From the NCBI RefSeq assembly GCF_000321225.1, contig NW_004450464.1:1661567-1725566 (forward strand): DNA of 64,000 bases. The letters are read 5' to 3'. This DNA is from Odobenus rosmarus divergens (lineage: Eukaryota > Chordata > Mammalia > Carnivora > Odobenidae). Shown piece after piece: positions 1-11,650 of this stretch (positions within the stretch are counted from its first letter, which is position 1; every line of letters begins with the position of its first letter). The notes under the pieces were generated by a model, which had not been told where the DNA came from, did no database searches, and saw only the letters and a program-made list of their open reading frames with translations. Position numbers and translations under genes: made by a program.

Positions 1-1434
1 TCTCAAAATGTCTCCGTAAGGTTGGTGCCTATAGGTGATCATAGATATTTCATAGTTTAAAGGACTGATCTCATTATGTGTAACTCTGTCTCTTTAAACA
101 TGTCCTTTGACTGTACCCACTCTTCTCAAGGGAATTTCCACAATTTTGCATGACATGGACACTAAACCCACCCATTCATTTGACAAACTGGTGACTGAAT
201 CCTGACGGTGAATGGGCTTGCCTGACCTCACCAGTGAGGGCTGAAGAAGACCTAGCCCCACACACAGCAAGGGCTGCAGTTCAGAGAAATAGTTAACTTT
301 CCTTCTTCCTGAAAATACCAATATCCCTGATCTCCTCCCACCTAAAACACCAGTATACAAAATATTTGGCATTCAAATGGATACAACTAAGAACAAATGA
401 AACTGTAGTTGAAGTAATTCTCCAAATTACTTTTGAAGTACTGATTTTAGCAAAAAATAATCAATGTCAAAAATGACAGATGCCAACATGGGAGGAAAAC
501 AACTATTCACTGTTGGCAGATTCTTAGTGATAACCAGAGATGCTTAGCTGACCTGCTGTTATAAGCCGTGTTTCAAAACCAAACACTGTATGATGATTAA
601 CATTTAAAAAATATCTTATACCTGTTCATCTTTTTGGGGAAAAAAAAATCTCACTAGGGAAAAAAATGAACTTCTTATGACTCATTAAATCAGTAGCACT
701 ACTATAAATCATAAACCTGTTATAAGGAAATAGTTTAATATAGAAAGAGCAGGTCCAGCTGTTTAAATATCATAGAGCATATGCGGCTCAGTAATTGGGC
801 TCAAATACTATCTGCTAAATCATTTACAGTTGTGTTACAGTGTTGTACTTCTACGGGGAAGGACAAACTAGTTCCTGAATTGCTGCCAGGCTAAGTACTA
901 TTCTTTTAACTTCAGGTGAGTATCTCCCAAGTTAATGCCTACTTACTTGTTGAATTGAGTGGGTTTCCTGTGAAGTCGAATCTAAAATGTATCTATTCTG
1001 GGATACTTCACCGTACCATTTATTATGTGCTTTATTTGGCTTTGGATTTCAGCCTAATATTTGCTTCATATTTTTTGTTTGTTTTGTAATACGCAAGATT
1101 TCTACCTTAAAGCATTGTTCACGTAGAATACAATCTTGTCACTTTAGTAACCCCTGTTACTAAAGGGGAAATAAAACAAAATGATTTAGTTGGCAAACTG
1201 CTAAAATAAAAACACAGTAAGCTCTCCAAGAAGAGTTGACCTGTGTCCCTAGCATTTAGAATGTGAGAAAGCTACCAGCAGAGCCAGAAAGAAGTCTAGA
1301 GTTACATCCCATGATGGTGGTGGTGAGCGATTGATATATGGTAGAATGTGTCCCAATATGATTATATCTGTTCCCTGCAAATGGATTCACTAATACAGCT
1401 CTTCATCAAAATTGCCTTTTTTGTTGTTTTATTT
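1..1434. other. Unique AT-rich intergenic sequence
   Basis: I see no gene, no recognisable repeat and no strong regulatory motif here. Open frames are short and lack codon structure or splice context. Short A runs occur near 640-665. Confidence 0.5.
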
Positions 1435-1439
1435 TATTT

Positions 1440-1565
1440 AAATTCAGACTTCTGAGGCTCACTGCAAACGTCCCCCTCTGATCCAGGAATCTGCGTATTC
1501 ATCTGATTTCCCCAGGGAATTTTTACTTTGATCAGCATCAGCATTTGAAAATCATCAGGCAGTGG
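1440..1565. mobile_element. Possible MER5-type hAT fragment
   Basis: The stretch contains CCAGGAATCTGCGTATTC and a CCCCAGGGAAT...GATCAGCATCAGCATTTGAAAATCATCAGG order that resembles the right half of MER5A, a short non-autonomous hAT-Charlie DNA transposon. The terminal inverted repeats are not clear, so this is a weak call. Confidence 0.35.
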
Positions 1566-1738
1566 AGGCTTTGGGGGTGGTGGGGAGGAAGAGAGGAGGA
1601 GATACCATGGCTTGAGCCTCTACACTACGATAGGCATATTCTAAGTATGGAATTTTTCCCTTAGCAATTCACCTAGATCTCAAAACTGATGTTTTGAAAT
1701 TAACTGGCATATACAAGGTTATGGTATGCAAACAACCT

Positions 1739-2224
1739 GTTAGTGATGTTCTGGCCTATGCAGTCAGATTCATTCCTGACCTTCTGCCCTACTCTGTGTC
1801 ATAGAAGGAGCGGTCATCTGCAGGTTTCATAACCCAGGCTCCTGTTGGAAGGAGGAAAGGAGAGGAGAAAGCAGGCTCTTTCTCTCACTTCTAGTGAATG
1901 CCCTGGGTATACTACTCTGAGTGTATCTGAGACCTAATTCCCGGCAGGGCTCCCACTTCTTCTGGACAGATTCAGAATTGACAGCTTTTGATGGGTGACC
2001 CAGCCCCTAAACTTTGGTAATCCTATCTCCTGCTTTGGTTTCTCCATTGGAGGGGAGAGAGCAGCTACTTATGCTATTCATCTGGAGGTGGACTTCCTGT
2101 CTGCTGTTTGGTTTCTCAGTTTTTCTTCACCTGTATAACCAATTCTCTGGAATAAATTCCCTTCACTTTAAGCACTTAGGGTATTTTGTAGTCTGTAATT
2201 TCTGGACGGATCCTGACTGATACA
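1739..2224 (+). mobile_element. Probable retroviral-type LTR remnant
   Basis: The segment can be read as starting TGTTAGTGATG and ending CTGACTGATACA, the TG...CA ends of an LTR. An AATAAA polyadenylation signal lies at 2151-2156, about 70 bases before the end, as expected for the R/U5 part of an ERVL or MaLR LTR. The last 280 bases are the most convincing. I could not find a clean target duplication, so the 5' edge is uncertain. An ordinary AT-rich stretch with a chance match is the alternative. Confidence 0.42.
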
Positions 2225-2709
2225 ATCTCAAACATCAACTTGAAGTTTCCGCAGGGATGTAGTAAAACAGATGAGGTATGCCAGTCTCCCTCACATTGAA
2301 TATCAAATGTGACAGCTTCCAACACCCTTGTACAGTCTATAGAAAATTAACCATGAATCTATTGTTTACTGAAGGAAATTGAAAGAAAAGGTCCTAGAAG
2401 ATTGGTTTGAAGGTAGAGATTATAGACCATATCACAGAGCAGAAAATGCACCATACCTCCTGAGAAGCTTTACTAAAACTAGAAATGCATTCAGTTTATA
2501 CACTGTACAGCAAGCATACAATATCCTTTGCTAATTGAAAGGGAGGACAACAGCAAGAATATTGAACAGAAAGAAAACAAATGTCTTAGCTAAGGATGTT
2601 TTTCAAGATTTCGCTAGAATTAAAAAAAGTAGCTTTAGCGTAAGACTAGAGATAAGTGAAGCCATCTGGTGGGGACTCCCATTTCCTCCACCATCCTCTT
2701 CTTCACTTC
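2225..2709. other. Unannotated intergenic sequence
   Basis: No gene or repeat recognised. The 66-residue open frame here runs into the SINE tail and has no coding character. Confidence 0.45.
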
Positions 2710-2888
2710 TTTTTTTAAAGATTTCATTTATTTGAGAGAGAGAGCACAAGCAGGGGGAGGGGGAGACGGAGAAGCAGGCTCCCCACTGAGCAGAGAACCC
2801 GATGCGGGGCTCGATCCCAGGACCCTGGGACCATGACCTGAGCGGAAGTTAGACACTTTACTGACTGAGCCACCCACCCAGGCGCTCC
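2710..2888 (-). mobile_element. CAN-SINE (tRNA-Lys-derived), antisense
   Basis: Read on the minus strand the element has the tRNA-like head with TGGCTCAGTCAGTAAAG and GGTCATGGTCCCAGGG, the C/T-rich middle and an AAATAAATGAAATCTTT tail, which is the standard CAN-SINE order. It carries several substitutions and a CCC duplication near the head, and the flanking duplication is weak, so it is not among the youngest copies. The tRNA-like part is a retroposon promoter relic, not a tRNA gene. Confidence 0.93.
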
Positions 2889-2949
2889 TTCTTTTCCCTT
2901 CTGTTGCCATAGTTGTGGTGAGACCTTATCATTTCTCAATCCCATCTCT

Positions 2950-3530
2950 CTACTTGTTTTAGATCCTACCCCGTTCTTGGTAACTTTAAACTCTTTTCCA
3001 AGTTATAAACAAACAAATATATCCCCCTTCTTGCCTCTCTCGCCCACTCATCTATGTTCAGCTACCACCATCTCATTGTTCCTCAAAGTTCCCGAAAGTC
3101 TCATCTGTGAGAACCATCTCCAACTTCTGTCATCCTTCCCCTTACTCCGTAGTCTCCGCAAGCAGCTTTCTGCCCCATCATTCCCCCAAGACCATTCTTA
3201 CTGAGGTCACCAGTGACCTCTCTGCTACTCAATCTGGTAGATGTTCTCAGCGTTCCATTTTCATGGCCTCTCAACAACTTTTGGCCCCTTTGTTGACTTT
3301 GGCACATTCTCTTCTCTTAGCGTCTGTGACGCCGTGGCCTACTGCTTTCCTTCTTACTCCCCTGGACACTTCTTATTCATTCCCCCTGCAGGATGTACCT
3401 TCCTAATCCCTTCTGTGTTGTGCTTCCTCAGGCTTCGCTCCCAAACCTCCTTCTCCTTTCACCAGGTGTTCTATCCCTGAGGAATCAACCATCTGCATGT
3501 CTTCAATTCCTCAGGACTTAACTCCACCTC
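2950..3530 (+). mobile_element. L2 LINE relic, reverse-transcriptase region
   Basis: The sequence follows the C/T-rich L2 ORF2 text: GAGGTCACCAGTGACCTCTC near 3204, then a block corresponding to the L2 RT core around the TTTGTTGACTTTGGCACATT stretch. The reading direction is plus. It is heavily mutated with many frame breaks. L2 belongs to the CR1-like LINE clade and has been inactive throughout placental evolution. The two overlapping small open frames here are by-products of this relic. Confidence 0.6.
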
Positions 3531-3974
3531 GGACTTTGCCTGTGTGCTCCAGAACATGGGAAGAGGAAAGATAGCTGCTGAATATTATGATTTTCTTAAT
3601 TGGAGGTTGAAAAAGTATGTACACGCTATATTCAATCTCATTTTTAGACAGTATTTAAAGCTCCTAAATGTTTGGCACTCTAGCTTCTCTCCCCTTCCCA
3701 CCAGATTTTTCGGTGGCAACCTAAATCAAGATTTTGAATAATAGATTTGTTAAGTGTATATAGGATGTTTAAAGTGGAGTTGATTCCCTACCTCACTCTG
3801 AAGGATGAGCTTGATGCGATAGGGCTGAGTCCACATTCACTTCAGCAGAAATTGCTTATGACACATACCAGAGTGGTGGAAATAGCACTACTTAAAAAAC
3901 ATGAAACCAGGGAAATTGACCACAGCCTGCTGCTAATTGTTGTGACCACTGGCCTTGATTTCTTCTTTGAAAAA
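3531..3974. other. Unannotated intergenic sequence
   Basis: No gene found. A 97-residue open frame at 3747-4040 runs into the downstream L1 relic and shows no recognised domain. Confidence 0.4.
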
Positions 3975-4530
3975 CAAGAGGATTATTTTGTCATAACTAA
4001 AAATTTGAAACAACCCAAATGCCCATTAACATATATATGAACAAATAATTGATGGTATACTCATAAAATGGAATATTATATAGCAAAGAAGATGGAGAAA
4101 TGGTACCCTCCCCCCCCCCAAAAAGAACACAAACAAACCATGGAGCATGGATAATTCTAGTGTGTGTAATGCTAAGCTAACAAAACAAGGAAAAAGTATA
4201 TATACAATACAACCTCATTTAAAAAATTTATTAATTTTTATATGATAAAACTAAACTATATTAAGGATGAATCCATATATAGCAAAATAAAAAGCAAATC
4301 AGGAAATTATAAAATTATGATAATGTTAAGAAAATTATTTTGTACTAGTGTGAGAACAGGGGTTTTTATAGGGAATGAATAAGTTGGGGGTTTTGGGGGT
4401 ACAGATATTCTATTTCTTGGGCTGAGCTATGTTCACTTTATACTTATTATGTTAAAATATACACTTTGTTTTATTCAATCGCCTATTTGCACATTTTGTT
4501 TATGATAAAACATTGATTTTTAAAAAAAAA
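3975..4530 (+). mobile_element. Old L1 LINE 3' end
   Basis: The opening resembles the C-terminal end of L1 ORF2 (AACCCAAATGCCCATTAACA, then GGTATACTCATAAAATGGAATATTAT), followed by an A-rich 3' UTR with a GGGGGTTTTGGGGGTAC stretch and a terminal A run near 4522-4530. It is 5'-truncated and diverged, consistent with an ancient mammalian L1 subfamily. Confidence 0.7.
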
Positions 4531-4539
4531 CATACTATT

Positions 4540-4712
4540 TTATTTTAAAAGATTTTATTTATTTATTTGAGAGAGAGAGAGAGAGAGAGAGAGTGACAGA
4601 GAGCATGAACAGGGTTGGAGAAGGAGAAGTCGGATCCCAGTTGAGCAGGGAGCCTGGGATCATGACCTGAGCCAAAGGCAGACTTTAACCTACTTAGCCA
4701 CCCAGGTGCCCC
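4540..4712 (-). mobile_element. CAN-SINE, antisense, internally deleted
   Basis: The minus strand reads GGGGCACCTGGGTGGCTAAG at the head, GGTCATGATCCCAGGC and a CTCTCTCT-rich tail of about 25 bases that has grown as a microsatellite. Part of the middle between the B box and the C/T-rich region is missing. The flanks share AAACATAC (about 4528-4535 and 4715-4722), a plausible target-site duplication. Confidence 0.92.
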
Positions 4713-5067
4713 AGAAACATACCTTTTGTAAAGAAAAATTCGCATAATAGTAAACCTTAAGATCTATTAAACTTAAGATCTATTGAAAGCTTAACATTTT
4801 ATGAATCTATAAGTACTTTCGAAATTATTATTTGCTTCAGTCAGTTTTATATATCACATCATGCAATACAGGCAAAAGCCTGTGTATACTGTCTCGGTAC
4901 ACACGCATACATCATAGTTTTCATATTCTGTTATAGTAAATTTTATCCCCCAGATCTGCAGGTAAAAAAAAAAAAAAAAAAAAATAGAAACCCACTCAGC
5001 TGAATTCAGTGAAGAATTATGGTTTTTTTGACCCACAAAATAGGGGGTTATGCAGCATTTAAATATG
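4713..5067. other. Unannotated sequence with an A20 tract
   Basis: No gene or repeat body recognised. A pure A run of about 20 bases lies at 4964-4984 without an obvious retrocopy attached. Confidence 0.45.
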
Positions 5068-5255
5068 TTTTTTAAAGATTTTATTTATTTGTCAGAGAGA
5101 GAGATAGCACAAGCAGGGGGAGAGGCAGAAGGAGACGGAGAAGCAGATTCCCCACTGAGCAGGGAGCTGGATGTGGGGCTCGATCCCAGGACCCTGGGAT
5201 CATGAGCTGAGCCAAAGGCAGACGCTTAACTGACTGAGCCATCCCCAGGCATCCC
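5068..5255 (-). mobile_element. CAN-SINE, antisense
   Basis: The minus strand gives a tRNA-like head, TGGCTCAGTCAGTTAAGCG, CTCATGATCCCAGGGTCCTGG and a CTCTCTCTGACAAATAAATA tail. The first bases are altered (GGGATGCCTGGGGATGG). Flanks share only a short CATTTAA/CGTTTAA-like match. It is the third antisense CAN-SINE within 2.5 kb. Confidence 0.93.
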
Positions 5256-6689
5256 ACGTTTAAGTACTTTTAAATTTGTTACCAACATTCAAAGAAATGG
5301 GAAATCTCCTTTCAAAAATCCAGGAGGCTCTTGTATTCAAATGTTTTAGAGATGAGTCCAAACTGGACCCTTCTTCCCAGATGACAAGAACCTGTTCCCC
5401 TTTGAGCTGGCGCCTGGGACTTGGAGCTTTCCTTGGGGCCAAATCCCCTGTCTCACTGCCTGTCACTGAGAGTGTCAGTTTCCATTCAACATTGTGGTAG
5501 CCTGTTGGTATAGATACCATTTTGGGTTTTTTTGTTCTTGGTTTGTTTTGTTTTTGTACACAGGTGTTTGATCATTCGTTAACTTATTCTGTCCCAGTAG
5601 ATATTTTAGTTGGGATCACTACCCCAACTTCTGCTTGGCCAGTCTGCCCCCTTGCATTAATTGTGGTTCTTACTACCCTGCCTTTGGAGAAAAACCACCT
5701 ATTTGTACATTTTGGATAAATCATCTCATCCAGGAAATGAGATTAGCGATTCTTGAACTGAAAAATAATCCATTTATTTAGAAGCCTGTCTTTTCAATGT
5801 GCTGTAGAAAATAAGAGAATTAAAAAGTTTAAGTCTTCTTCAGATTTTTTTCCTTAAAATATATCCTTACCATGGCAGATGTTTCTTTCTGAAAAGCCAT
5901 TAAAAAACAATGTTCTCCAAAGCTACCTGATTTAGTGAGGAGCTTTTGTGTTCCCTGCAGAGAGCTGAGCTCAAGTCTTCTATTCAGTTCTTAATCTTAC
6001 AGCATTTATTCTCTTTCAAGACTTTCCAATTTGCCAATTCATTGGATTCTGTTTATCACCTTTTCTACAAAAGCCCATTTGTTCATTGACAGTTTCATTC
6101 TAAGTTAAAACCAAAGTAAGGCTGATTAATGAATATTCAAACTGGCCCCAAGGGCTCTTGTTAGCTTGATAGTTCTATCGCATCAACCATATGTAAAATC
6201 TATCTTCCATTTAAATGTGAGTGTCAGAGATTATTTATTACTCTATCCTCTCTTAGTCTTGATTAACAGGAAGTTTTTGATTAAGCAAGGCCTTCTCATC
6301 TCTGACTGCTTATACACCAAACATTCTTTTGCTGTGGATTTGACATATTAATGGTTTTAGAAAATTGGCATTTATTTGTTTCATGTTCCTTGTAAATTTG
6401 GTGCAAAGCTAATGGAACTTACTTAGCTGGACCAAGATCTTATGTTATGGGATAGCATGACACAGTAATGATCCTGCATTTACAAAAAGTACTTTGATGT
6501 CTCATTATTGGCCAAAATAAATAGTATGTTCTTGTTCAAGTTTTATCAAATATTATAAAATTGACTACTCTTAAAGGGCTTTCTTGGTTTCTCTTTTATG
6601 AACACTGGAAAGGTCATCCGTGATAAAAACAGAAGCTGATTTCATGCTATTTGAATCAAGGTGTGAGAAGAAAATGAAAATAAGCCTTA
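5256..6689. other. Unique AT-rich sequence
   Basis: No gene or repeat recognised. The part from about 5730 to 6690 is rich in homeodomain-like TTAAT and ATTA words and free of repeats I can name, so it could hold conserved non-coding sequence. That is inference from composition only. Confidence 0.4.
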
Positions 6690-7024
6690 GTCTTACTATA
6701 CAGTAGATTTTACTTTCAACTTCATTTGTTCTCTGTGCTTATTATTTACCGACCCTTCCACTGAGCTTCTGCCTACTCCTCTCTCAAATTGGATATCCAA
6801 GTGAAAACTCAAACTTACTGTGTCTCAAACACAATTCTTTATTTTCTGCTCAACCTGCTTCTACATCATTCTTGAGCATCTCCATTTATTGCATGAGTAT
6901 TTATACAGGTGCTCAGACCAAAGCTTTGTTAGACACGGATCTGTTAGGCTCCTTTTCTTTTCTTAGTTCATCAGAAAGTACCTTCAGTATATTTGCAACA
7001 TTTAACAGTTCTCTCCAACTTTTC
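6690..7024 (+). mobile_element. L2 LINE relic, 5' part of a split copy
   Basis: The stretch follows the L2 ORF2 text downstream of the RT core: TTGGATATCCAAGTGAAAAC, AACCTGCTTCTACATC and CAGGTGCTCAGACCAAAGC occur in the L2 order. The copy is interrupted by a MaLR LTR and resumes at about 7386. Confidence 0.65.
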
Positions 7025-7385
7025 TGTTGTGTACTGAATGTTTGCACGCCCCCCCACCTCCATATTCATTTGATGAAGCCCTAACGCTTAATGTGATGGT
7101 ATGAAGAAAGGAGGCTGTTAGGAGGTAATTCGGGTTACGTTGAGTTATAAGGGCAGGGCCCTCATGATGGTCTTTAGAAGACATCTCTTTTTTTCTCTTC
7201 CATGTGAGAACACAGTGAAAAGTCATCCGTCCAGATGTGAGCCAGGAAAAAAGTTCCTTAGAACCTGACCATACTGGCACCCTGATCTCAGACTTCTAGG
7301 ATAGCACTGCAAAGAAATAGATGCGTGTTGTTGAAACAAATCCAATCTATGGTGCATTGTTATGGCAACCCGAGCAGACTGAGAT
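7025..7385 (+). mobile_element. MaLR-type LTR (MST/MLT1-like) inserted in L2
   Basis: It begins TGTTGTGTACTGAATGTTTG, includes a C tract, TGATGGTATGAAG...GGAGG, GGGCAGGGCCCTCATGATGG, CCATGTGAGAACACAG and ends TTATGGCAACCCGAGCAGAC, matching the order of MST/MLT1 LTRs at about the usual 360-base length. MaLR elements are non-autonomous relatives of ERVL. No internal region is attached, so it is a solo LTR. It separates two halves of one L2 copy, which dates it as younger than that L2. Confidence 0.8.
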
Positions 7386-8140
7386 TTCTTCTCATAATGC
7401 TCTAATTATTTCTCTGCCATCTCTCAAACAGAACACTGCGGTAGCCTACAAATTACCTTCCTTCCTCCTTTTTGACCTTTTCGCAGTCATAATGGTATTT
7501 CCTGAAATGTAACTTAGTTCATGTGATTTCTCTGCTCAGTTGTTTCAGTGACTTCCCATGATGCTCAGCATATAACCAAACTCCCTTTTCTGTAAGGACT
7601 TTTATGTTCTGGCTGTTCTCTCTCTCTGATCTCATCTTCTACCTCCTTCATGGTGCTCGTGTGCACACACATGGTTGTACATGCATTTGCACAAACATGC
7701 ATCTTGCTTACTTACAATCTCACTGGATTTCTTGCTAATCCTCCAGTTTACCAAGAGTATTTCTACCAGAGGGCCTTTGCACTTGCTGTTCTCTCTGCTG
7801 CTAAAGCTATTTCCCTTGGATATTCATGAAGCAGGCTTTCCCACTTTATTCCCTGTTTTTGTTTTTTTTCTAAAGTTACCTCTCTAGGAAGTCTTCCCTG
7901 ACATCTTTATTAAAAATGACCCCACGTAGATCCCCCTCATTATTTCCATAAATTAATGCTGATTTAATTTCTTCAAAGCCTGTATTATTTCCTGACATTA
8001 TGGTATGTATTTATTTGTTTACTGTAAACTCCATAAGGTGTGAAACTTAGATTCTTTACTGAAGTGCTAGGGCCTAGAACCATCTCTTCCCAACACAGAA
8101 AGAGTCCTTAATAAATATGTACTCAACCAAAGATTACCTG
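7386..8140 (+). mobile_element. L2 LINE relic, 3' end of a split copy
   Basis: This is the best L2 match in the window: GGGCCTTTGCACTTGCTGTTC at 7772, TCTAGGAAGTCTTCCCTGAC near 7883, ATTTATTTGTTTACTGTAAACTCC near 8009, then CCTAGAACCATC and TAATAAATATGTACTCAA at the 3' tail, in the L2 order. It resumes after the MaLR LTR. Small open frames inside are relics. Confidence 0.85.
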
Positions 8141-8439
8141 AATCTTGGCAATCTGTAAGCCAATGGTTAAAAAGCTCATAACATGAACTATGACCTTACA
8201 TGAAAATTAGATGGAAACTATAAATCCTTCCTGTGATAGTGGTTTTAAAACCCCTCATTTGCAGGTCTTTTATCCCAGGTATGTACAATATGACATTTTG
8301 TTTTTCAGGAGAGAAATTGATTTAAAATCCAACTTATTCTATTGCTTGTGTGTTGTAGGTATATTGCTAGCTGACGTGGGTTAAACATTTAGCATTTTCT
8401 GGCCCTATTGTAAATCCTTTATATGTATTTGTATGTTAA

Positions 8440-8655
8440 AGTGGACTATTATGAATATTTACCTACATGATCTCATTTAATTCTCTCAAAGATTCTAGGA
8501 GATTGGTATTGTGCTTGTCCTCATTTTTGGTGTGAAGAAACTGAAGCATAGTTGTGTTAAATAATTTGACCTGGGACACAGTCAGTGGTAAAATAAGAGC
8601 TAAATAGATGCAGTCTGACCCCAGTGTCCACAAGGTTAAACATTAAGTCTACCTC
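8440..8655 (-). mobile_element. MIR SINE, antisense
   Basis: On the plus strand one sees CTCATTTAATTCTCTCAAAG, then GAAGAAACTGAAGCATAG, TTTGACCTGGGACACAGTCA and AAATAGATGCAGTCTGACCCC, which is the reverse complement of the MIR core and tRNA-derived region in order. MIRs are ancient mammalian SINEs; this copy is well diverged. Confidence 0.8.
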
Positions 8656-10245
8656 CTCAGTATCCAAAGTAATCAAACTGTTAATCAACTAGAATGCTTT
8701 ACCCAAAACAATGTGAGACCCATAATCTCATTATGTGTCACTGGCCATTTGTTACTAGAAGTTTCATTAGCCTCATAACTACCATCCTTCTGTTATTAAA
8801 CAGAATCAGATGACTACATTTCTACAACCTAAATTCGCTTCTTGCAATTATTATCTTAATGAAATAATAGAGTTTACATCGTCAGAAGCAATATAATTAT
8901 GAATCTTCACTCTAATAATAGAATGGATTGTTGGATTGTTAGATAATACAGTTACAAAGGGAAGGCACATACAGAGAAAACATTTGACGTTCATCCAGCA
9001 AACATTGCTTTAAACACCCACCATGTTTTAATCTCTGGAGATGCCATACTTTCTTCTGTGAATGAATTCCCGTTTAGTAAAGATAACAGCCACATCGGTA
9101 GGTAATCTCAATAAATTCACAATGGCTAGAAACCTAGTGAAGACCCAAATCGTGGAGTACCCTGTAAATTACGCTAAAAAAAAAAAAACCGTTTGGATTT
9201 TATGCTGGAAGGTAGAGGTATTTAAAGTGAGGGATGTGAATAGCAACAGGTGCTCAACATGATTCAGTAAAGGATGAAAAGGAAGTATTAGAATTATTGT
9301 TGACATTTACATTGACAGCACCATTTTAAATCTGGGAAGGAAATATTAGAAATGCCATTTCTAATGGGTACATGGCAGTGTTTAAATATTGCTCATGCAA
9401 CTCCTAAAATAATTTTTGAAAATTTATGTATCCTCTTCTTTCATTTGAAATTGACACCTTAAAATTTATTACAAATTTAAATATTTGCAAAGAAGCTACT
9501 GTCTGGATACTTTCATTGCATTGTATACATGATTTACATCACAACATTAGAGCTGCTGTTTAGCTCTTTCAGTATACAAGCAGTATCAGGGAAAGCCACC
9601 TTCATTGTCAAACTCAACTGCAAATTAGATGACCTTACATCAGAGAAGGTCCCATTTCTTTTTTTTTTTTTTGTAGAAATAAATAAGTTAATGAACCTCC
9701 TTGTATTAACCACTAGGTGTTCTGAATTCTAATTCTAAGATAGATAGTTCAAAGCATTACTAGATAAAGGATAGATGTTTCCATGATGTTTTGCTCCCAT
9801 GGGTCCCACTCCTAGCAGTTTTATACTCCAGGGCATTGAATTGTAGAAGATGGTGACAGGTTTGCCTTTCTTTTGTAAAGAAGGGAAAAGGATATTTTAA
9901 AAGAGGAGTTGGAGAAAGGAGAATTCTGAAAACACAGACATGTTCATAGCCAAGTTAATTTTTGGAAAGCATGCATACAGAGAAATCAAGAATCTGGAAA
10001 AAGATTGCCTTAAATTTATCCATGCCTATATAGCATCTGTTCAGTCTTGTTTTCCAGCAGGCTATCCTGTTCCAGGAGACTCAGCTGTAGTCATCCAAGA
10101 GAAACGCCAGTAGCAGTAGCCTGTTTTGTTCTTCCATTCCACACTCTTTTTGTCTGCTACTTCCTCCTCTACTACTACCCAACTGACCCTCTTCTTCTGG
10201 GCCATCTGAAATCCAGCCAGTATGATGAATTATGAGGTAGGCTAT
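8656..10245. other. Unique AT-rich intergenic sequence
   Basis: No gene or repeat body recognised. Short homopolymers occur at 9176-9187 (A) and 9659-9673 (T). Small open frames show no coding signature. Confidence 0.45.
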
Positions 10246-10637
10246 TGTGGAATTTGGTCTGCTCTGCGCCCCCCCCCCCCACAAATAATCCCATGGAAGC
10301 CCTAATCCCCAAAGTGTCTGTCTTTGGAGAGAGAACCCGTGAGGAGGTGGTAACAGTTAATTGAGGTCATGTCAGTACGGGCCTATTCGGGTAGGGCTGG
10401 TACTTTAAAAGAGAAGAAGAGACACCAGAACTCTCTCTCTCTATCCCTCTGTCTTGTGAGGACACAGCAAGCAGGTAGCCATCTGCAAGCCAGAAAGAGA
10501 GCTCTCACCAGGATCCAGTCATGCTATTCACCCCAATCTCTCAGACTTTTAACCTCTAGAACTGTGAGAAAATAACCTCCTGTTGTGTAAGCCTACTCCC
10601 TGGTATTGTGCTATGGCAGCCTGAGAAGAGTAATACC
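10246..10637 (+). mobile_element. MaLR LTR (MST/MLT1-like), 5' LTR of a provirus relic
   Basis: It starts around TGTGGAATTTGG, has a tract of 14 C, GAAGCCCTAATCCCCAAAG, GAGGAGGTGGTAACAG, TGTGAGGACACAGCAAGCAG, CCATCTGCAAGCCAGAAAGAG and CTGTGAGAAAATAACCTC, then ends GGCAGCCTGAGAAGAGTAAT. This order is diagnostic of MST/MLT1-type MaLR LTRs. It is followed directly by MaLR internal sequence. A 115-residue antisense open frame across its end is a chance frame. Confidence 0.85.
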
Positions 10638-11600
10638 GATTTTGGTACCAAGAACCAGGTTGGTACTGTAACAAATACCTAAAAATGTGGAAGCAGCTTT
10701 GTGACTGGATAATGGGTAGTGGTTGGGGGAGTTTTGAGGTGCGTGTTAAAAATAATGAAATTAAGGCTATTCTGGTGAGTACACAGAGAGAAAAGAGGAG
10801 AGCTAGAGAGAAAGCCTCCATAAATACATAATTTTTGGAGAATACATAAATAACCATGAACAGAATATCGTTGGGAATATGGAAGTTAAAGGTCATTATG
10901 GTGAGGTCTCAGATGGAAATGAGGAACATGTTATTAGAAAGATGAAAGGGGATCCTATAAAGTAGCAAAGAACTTTCCTGCACTGTGTTCTAGAGTTTTA
11001 TGGAAAGGAATTGGAAGTGGTAAAACTGAATATCTAGCTGAGAAGATTTTTACACCAAGTGTTGAAGGAATGGCTTGGTTGCGCCTGACTGCTTATGGTA
11101 AAATGCAAGAGGAGAGAGTTGAGTTGAAGAAGCACTCCTTAGGAGGAACCAGAAATTGAAGATTTGGAAAATTGTCAACCTGTTTATATTGCAAAAAGGT
11201 GAGGAAGCTTCTTCTGGAGAGAACTTCAACGTTGTAGTTGGAGAATCACTTCATTATGAGGTTACCCATGATGTTAACCAGACATCTAAGTAGAATCTGG
11301 GAATTGAGATGGGATTATACCAGCAGAGACACTGCCAGTTTGAAGTGAAGGGGTCAGAGAAAGTGGGATGAAATGAGAGAAGGCTGTTGGACTGCTTGGA
11401 TTCTACAGGATGGACCATAATAAAACTGTTATACACTGCAAATGTGTTATTCTTGTCGAAAAGAGAAGAATAACCTCGAAGGCAATTTAGAGATCATCAG
11501 GGCCACTGCCTTGGTGTCACAGCTCCGTCTGCTGGAGCTTTGGGGGTGGGGTCCCACCCAGCAAGCCTTAAGGGTGGAAAATTAACTTTTTGTCTTTTAA
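10638..11600 (+). mobile_element. MaLR internal region relic
   Basis: Immediately after the LTR the text reads TTTTGGTACCAAGAACCAGG, AATACCTAAAAATGTGGAAG, TGACTGGATAATGGGTAGTG, then AGATGGAAATGAGGAACATG and AAATGCAAGAGGAGAGAG. These blocks follow the MST/MLT1 internal consensus as I know it. MaLR internal regions encode only degenerate gag-like sequence and this one is full of stops. No protein product is expected. Confidence 0.75.
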
Positions 11601-11650
11601 GCCACCCAGTGTGCAGTATTGTGTAATGGCAGCCTGAGCAGATGAGTTCA
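11601..11650 (+). mobile_element. Short MaLR 3' LTR remnant
   Basis: TTAAGCCACCCAGTGTGCAG and ATGGCAGCCTGAGCAGATG match the last 50 or so bases of a MaLR LTR. The rest of the 3' LTR is missing, so the provirus relic is incomplete at this end. Confidence 0.6.
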
